A stretch of DNA of 64,000 bases. Origin: Dehalococcoidia bacterium. GTDB taxonomy: Bacteria > Chloroflexota > Dehalococcoidia > Tepidiformales > Tepidiformaceae. This document shows positions 60,806 through 64,000 of this stretch, one piece after another. A model generated the notes under the pieces. It was not told the DNA's origin. It did not search any database and saw only the letters and a list, made by a program, of their open reading frames with translations. Every line of letters starts with the position of its first letter. Position 1 is the first letter of the stretch. Made by a program: the position numbers and the translations under genes. The stretch lies in assembly GCA_022824925.1 (NCBI GenBank), contig JAJDYW010000043.1:1-64000 (forward strand). Direction: 5' to 3'.

Positions 60806-61045
60806 GTGGCGTTCGATACGCTGAAGGGTGCGCGGAGGCTTCGCTCGGGGGGCGCTGACGAGCCCCTGGCCGAGGCCGTCGTCGAGGTCGTGGCGGATGC
60901 GACCGCCGACCTCGTGACCCGCGACTTCCTTGACTCGCGCCTCGAGGCGTTCCGCTCGGAGATGTACCGGGCCTTCGCCATCCAGACGGGCGTCATCCTC
61001 GGGGGCGTGGGCGCCCTCCTGGCGATCGTCGAGACGGTGGCGTAG
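60806..61045 (+). CDS. CCDC90/DUF1640-like membrane protein (copy 5)
   Basis: 79-residue family member: FDTLKGARRLRSGGADEPLAEA, VVADATADLVTRDFL, a short SRLEAFRSEMYRAF coil and a terminal hydrophobic helix. GTG 60806 lies 7 nt after a perfect AGGAGG (60793-60798), the clearest ribosome site in the family. Unlike other copies it is not leaderless. Role unknown. Confidence 0.8.
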   Translation: MAFDTLKGARRLRSGGADEPLAEAVVEVVADATADLVTRDFLDSRLEAFRSEMYRAFAIQTGVILGGVGALLAIVETVA

Positions 61046-61056
61046 CGGGGCCGGCG

Positions 61057-61656
61057 CTAGGGGAGCGGGGCGGCGTAGCGGACGGCGGCGCGGTACTCGA
61101 TGCTGACGATGGGGCACGTGCCGGCGACGCCGGGCGCGCGGAAGAACGTGACCGCGAACGGGCGCACGCCGCCGGGGGCGATGGCGTCGCCGCTGCCTTC
61201 CCCGGCGATCTCGTCGGTGGCGCGCAGGACCTCGACGCCGTCCTCGTCGACGAGGGCGGCGGTGATGACGACCTCCCGGATGGTCGCCTCGCCGGCGTTG
61301 CGCAGCGATCCCTGCAGGATCAGGTGCGCGTTGCGCTCATGGCCGTGGTCCTCGCAGGTGACGTCGACGAGCTCGATCGCGGGGGGCGGGGACTCGGGGG
61401 CGGTGGCGTTCACGAAGGCGTGCCGGTAGCGGTAGCGCCCGCCCTGCACGAAGCCGTCGTACAGGTCCGGGAGGGGCTGGGCGACGCTCCACTCGCCGCC
61501 GGCGGGGCGGTGCGAGACGAGGTGCGCGGACGGATCCTCGACGTCCTCCCAGATGCGCACCTCGACCGTGGAGGTGCGCTGCGACTGGGCGACGACGCCG
61601 GCGATGGACAGCGCGAGCACGGCGGCGAGCGCGACGATGACGGCGTTCGCGGTCAT
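61057..61656 (-). CDS. secreted protein of the W-SxRP module family
   Basis: 199-residue exported protein: anchor helix (VIVALAAVLALSIAGVVA), module VEVRIWEDVEDPSAHLVSHRPAGGEW, then a beta domain (IELVDVTCEDHG, LILQGSLRNAGEATIREVVITAALVDEDG) that resembles FxLYD-type extracellular domains. Overlaps the upstream paralog by 4 nt. Two cysteines may pair. Function unknown. Confidence 0.68.
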   Translation of the reverse strand: MTANAVIVALAAVLALSIAGVVAQSQRTSTVEVRIWEDVEDPSAHLVSHRPAGGEWSVAQPLPDLYDGFVQGGRYRYRHAFVNATAPESPPPAIELVDVTCEDHGHERNAHLILQGSLRNAGEATIREVVITAALVDEDGVEVLRATDEIAGEGSGDAIAPGGVRPFAVTFFRAPGVAGTCPIVSIEYRAAVRYAAPLP

Positions 61657-62252
61657 CGCGGGGCCTCCGCGAGGGTCTCGTGGCCGACGGCGGCGCGGTA
61701 CTCGAGGGCGAGGACGTGGCACGTGCCCCGCGTTCCGGCGGCGGTGTAGAAGTTGATGGCGAACTCGCGCTTCCCCCAGGGCGAGATGCCGTGCAGCACC
61801 ACCGCCGACCCCTGCGCCACCTCCACCCCCGTGCGGTCCCGCAGGGCGGCGGTGACCGTGACCTCGCGGATGGTGGCGTCGGTGACGTTCTCGATGGTGC
61901 CGTGGAGGGTGAGGAAAGCGTTGAACTGCCCGCGATAGCAGGTTGTATCGGTGATGCGCACGCCGGCGGGGACGGGCTCGGGGACGGGGCTCTCGATGAC
62001 GACGCGGGCGAGCCGGTAGCGCCCGTCCGGGCTGTGGCCGTCATCGAAGAGGAGGGGGGTGGTGGCGGGGAGCCAGGGGCCGCCGTGGGGACGGATGCTG
62101 ATCCAGTTGCGGGCGGCGTCGTCCTCGTGCTCCCAGAGGCGCAGCTGGACCTCGGCGGTGGGCTGGGCGGTGCCCGTGCGGGCGACGACGACGCCGGCCA
62201 CGAGCGTCAGCGCGATGGCGGCGGCGAGGCCGGCGATGATCCAGCGCTTCAC
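61653..62252 (-). CDS. secreted protein, paralog of the W-SxRP module family
   Basis: 199-residue protein, the same length and design as its neighbour: anchor helix (IAGLAAAIALTLVAGVVVA), VQLRLWEHEDDAARNWISIRPHGGPW module, FLTLHGTIENVTDATIREVTVTAALRD beta domain, and a C-terminal CHVLALEYRAAVG. GTG 62252 lies 6 nt after TACACT (62259-62264). Tandem duplication with the next gene. Confidence 0.68.
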   Translation of the reverse strand: MKRWIIAGLAAAIALTLVAGVVVARTGTAQPTAEVQLRLWEHEDDAARNWISIRPHGGPWLPATTPLLFDDGHSPDGRYRLARVVIESPVPEPVPAGVRITDTTCYRGQFNAFLTLHGTIENVTDATIREVTVTAALRDRTGVEVAQGSAVVLHGISPWGKREFAINFYTAAGTRGTCHVLALEYRAAVGHETLAEAPR

Positions 62253-62258
62253 GCCCCG

Positions 62259-62264
62259 AGTGTA
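62259..62264 (-). promoter_or_regulatory. -10 box of a leaderless promoter
   Basis: TACACT ends 6 nt before the GTG at 62252 and lies next to the GAGAGCGC repeat. Confidence 0.55.
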
Positions 62265-62270
62265 CGGGGC

Positions 62271-62388
62271 GAGGAGAGCGCTCGCTGCGCTCGCTGAGGA
62301 GAGCGCCGCGCGGTGCGCGGCTGAGGAGAGCGCTCGCCGCTGCGCGGCTTGCTGAGGAGAGCGGCGGCTCCGCCGCCTGAGTGGACGC
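62271..62388. repeat. GAGAGCGC/palindrome modular repeat, locus C
   Basis: Four units with different palindromic inserts; ends CTGAGTGGAC as loci A and B do. Directly upstream of a leaderless promoter. Confidence 0.75.
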
Positions 62389-62412
62389 TGCCCCGCCGCC
62401 GCTCCTCCCCCC

Positions 62413-62515
62413 GGTGGATAGTGAATAGTGACTGGTGGCTGGTGACCGCCCCGCCGCCGCCCCGGCGAGCGCAGCGAGCCCACCATTCACTATTCACCAG
62501 CCACTATTCACTACG
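62413..62515. repeat. heptad arrays in inverted orientation
   Basis: Plus-strand TAGTGRN steps at 62413-62444 and minus-strand steps at 62480-62515 flank a GC-rich region (62454-62500) that recurs inverted at 18272-18318. The following promoter of the CCDC90-like gene is also shared with the copy at 11324. Confidence 0.7.
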
Positions 62516-62557
62516 CCCCGCCCCCGCCCCCCATTGCGGACCACAACCGTCATGCCC

Positions 62558-62563
62558 TAAACT
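62558..62563 (+). promoter_or_regulatory. -10 box of CCDC90-like copy 6 (leaderless)
   Basis: TAAACT ends 6 nt before the ATG at 62570, 18 nt after TTGCGG. Confidence 0.6.
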
Positions 62564-62569
62564 CGGCGC

Positions 62570-62869
62570 ATGGCGCTCACCTTCAACCCCCGCGAGGCCG
62601 TGCAGAAGCTGCGCGAGAACGGCATGGCCGAACCCCTCGCGGCCGCCGCCGTCGAAGTCGTCGAGGACGCGACCAGCACAGTCGTCACCGCCGACATCCT
62701 GCGCGCTGAGCTTCAGACGTTCCGTGGGGAGTTCCGCGCCGAGATGGCCGAGGTCCGCACCGAGATGGCCGGGCTCCGTGCCGAGTTGCACCGCTCCCTC
62801 ATCATCCTCGCCGGCATCGTCATCGGTGGCGTGGGTGTCATCGTCGCCCTCGTCGAGGCGCTGGGGTGA
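62570..62869 (+). CDS. CCDC90/DUF1640-like membrane protein (copy 6)
   Basis: 99-residue family member: NPREAVQKLRENGMAEPLA head nearly identical to copy 2, then TVVTADILRAELQTFRGEFRAEMAE closely matching copy 1, a longer coiled coil and a terminal hydrophobic helix. It thus looks like a recombinant of two other copies. Function unknown. Confidence 0.8.
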   Translation: MALTFNPREAVQKLRENGMAEPLAAAAVEVVEDATSTVVTADILRAELQTFRGEFRAEMAEVRTEMAGLRAELHRSLIILAGIVIGGVGVIVALVEALG

Positions 62870-62870
62870 G

Positions 62871-62938
62871 GTGGTGGATGGTGAATCGTGGGTAGTGGCT
62901 GTTGGGCGTAACCCCCACCGACCACCGATCACCGACCC
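62871..62938. repeat. heptad repeats between gene ends
   Basis: TGGTGRN steps at 62871-62905 and the inverse CCACCGA steps at 62920-62938 fill the gap between two convergent genes. Confidence 0.55.
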
Positions 62939-63499
62939 CTAGAACGGCAACCCCTGCTTCCCCAGCAGGTCGCGCGCGAAGGTGACGCGGCCCAGGTGTC
63001 CGTTGGCGTGGCCGATGAGCCCGTGCCCGATCGCCTCCATGCGCGAGATCTCGCCCCACGGACGGAACAGCTGGAACGTCGCCAGGTACTCGTCGCTCAT
63101 CCCCGCGATGCGTGGCACGACCGTTTCCCGCAGCGCATCCCCGTAGCGGTCGAACTCCTCCGCCGGGGGGAAGCGCAGGTCGTACGCCTCGTCCGGCGTC
63201 AGGTTCGTGCCTTGCTCCACGCGCGGCAGGTCCCAGGCCTCGTCGAAGCCCTGTGTCAGCCACACCGGCTGCTCCCGCTCGAAGGCGAAGTGGATGATGT
63301 TGTCGATCGTCCGCTGCACGTGCCACACATCGAACCCGATGGAGTTCGACCGTCGCCCCTGCGTGTCGTTCAGCTCCTCGATGGTCAGGTCCGCGACCCC
63401 CCGCCGGCAGTAGTCCAGCACACGCTCGACCAGCCGCGAGTACTGCGCCTGCAGCGTCGCATCGACCCCCATCCCCGGCATGTTTCCCGGCCTCGTCAT
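62939..63499 (-). CDS. DinB-family metal-dependent protein
   Basis: 186-residue DinB_2-like four-helix protein with histidines in FDVWHVQRTIDNI and LIGHANGHLGR. Likely metal-dependent, substrate unknown. Start ATG overlaps the stop of the next gene (ATGA), so it is cotranslated with the hydrolase. Confidence 0.82.
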   Translation of the reverse strand: MTRPGNMPGMGVDATLQAQYSRLVERVLDYCRRGVADLTIEELNDTQGRRSNSIGFDVWHVQRTIDNIIHFAFEREQPVWLTQGFDEAWDLPRVEQGTNLTPDEAYDLRFPPAEEFDRYGDALRETVVPRIAGMSDEYLATFQLFRPWGEISRMEAIGHGLIGHANGHLGRVTFARDLLGKQGLPF

Positions 63500-64000
63500 G
63501 GCGTGTGCTCCTTCAGGAAGCTGCGTACCGTCTCGATCGTGTCCGGCAGCTTCGACTCGCTCCGGCAGTCCACGTCCAGGCAGCGCGCGTTGGGCGCATC
63601 CCGGCAGATCTGCTCGGCGATGCTCGTCGGGTGGAATACGTCGCTTCCCGGCAGGATGAGCAGGGGCGTCTCGCACTCCCGCACGAACGCCTCGTCGACG
63701 CTGAAGTAGGGCGGCCGGTCCGGCCAGATCGCGTCCGCGTACCGCTCGATCAGGTCGATGTACGCCTCCGCGCTCATCGCCCCGATCTCCGCCCGGAAGG
63801 CCGCGTCGTCGTGGATGCGCCGCGCGAACGGCCCCGCCGCGTTGTTCGCCATGAAGACGCGATTCTCCATCGCCGATGCGACCACCGCCCCCACACCCTC
63901 CTCCCGCGCCAGCGCGAGCGTCGGCTTGAACATGTCCATGAAGGTGTCGACCGAGTTCGTGTGGTTCAGCCCCACCGGGTCCTGCCCCACCCCCGAGGCG
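63496..64000 (-). CDS. alpha/beta hydrolase family protein (partial)
   Basis: C-terminal 168 residues of a hydrolase; the N-terminus and nucleophile lie beyond the window. Visible: a helical cap (NRVFMANNAAGPFARRIHDDAAFRAEIGAMSAEAYIDLIERYADAIWP) then a core strand ETPLLILPGSDVFHPTSIAEQI carrying the acid residue, then a final helix. A catalytic histidine in the last strand is not clear. Confidence 0.7.
   Translation of the reverse strand, partial: ASGVGQDPVGLNHTNSVDTFMDMFKPTLALAREEGVGAVVASAMENRVFMANNAAGPFARRIHDDAAFRAEIGAMSAEAYIDLIERYADAIWPDRPPYFSVDEAFVRECETPLLILPGSDVFHPTSIAEQICRDAPNARCLDVDCRSESKLPDTIETVRSFLKEHTP

Overview
The window is GC-rich, gene-dense bacterial chromosome. The mix of complex I genes, pdxS, secreted proteins ending in a GWN...YW type C-terminal module, and many start codons placed directly behind a -10 box suggests Chloroflexota, perhaps a Dehalococcoidia-like lineage. 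That assignment is inferred from style and content; no rRNA or other marker gene was compared.

Layout. 1-0.9 kb: start of a complex I operon (nuoA, nuoB, leftward). 1-9.9 kb: a TcmP/DUF5131 pair, an acyl-CoA dehydrogenase-like flavoenzyme, a gamma carbonic anhydrase, a PNPOx-family protein, an O-methyltransferase, pdxS and a P-type ATPase. 9.9-18.3 kb: accessory and surface genes, including three members of a small CCDC90/DUF1640-like family, two tandem Excalibur-type secreted proteins, and two large surface proteins, all among short repeats. 18.6-36.2 kb: a genomic island with a type I R subunit without M or S genes, DUF2188, PD-(D/E)xK nucleases, a promoter with a palindromic operator driving an ATPase plus a NACHT-like NTPase-nuclease, MNT/HepT remnants, a replication-relaxation protein, iteron-like repeats, and a large serine recombinase at the right edge.

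36.2-49.7 kb: core-type genes: enoyl-CoA hydratase, vapBC with a frameshifted toxin, an AMP-forming ligase, an AhpD-like protein with an in-frame TGA at the second position of its CxxC motif (a selenoprotein candidate), rplK-rplA, an FAD oxidoreductase, an MFS transporter, pstCAB-phoU behind a PHO-box-like element, an aminoglycoside-phosphotransferase-fold kinase, and a rhomboid protease. 49.7-64 kb: a tungsten-type aldehyde oxidoreductase behind three 27-bp repeats spaced every 41 bp, DinB and GNAT proteins, hicAB, dnaJ-prmA-rsmE, a UdgB-like glycosylase, a HEPN-MNT pair, trehalose synthesis genes otsA-otsB, tandem secreted paralogs, more CCDC90-like genes, and an alpha/beta hydrolase cut by the window end.

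Three themes cross the window. First, at least a dozen genes have a TANNNT box ending exactly 6 or 7 nt before the start codon, implying leaderless mRNAs. Second, the small CCDC90-like family occurs six times, with mosaic similarity between copies. Third, 7-bp periodic repeats and a GAGAGCGC/palindrome repeat lie in the gaps around these genes. The strongest candidates for new biology are the TGA-containing AhpD-like gene and the operator-controlled ATPase/NACHT-nuclease operon.
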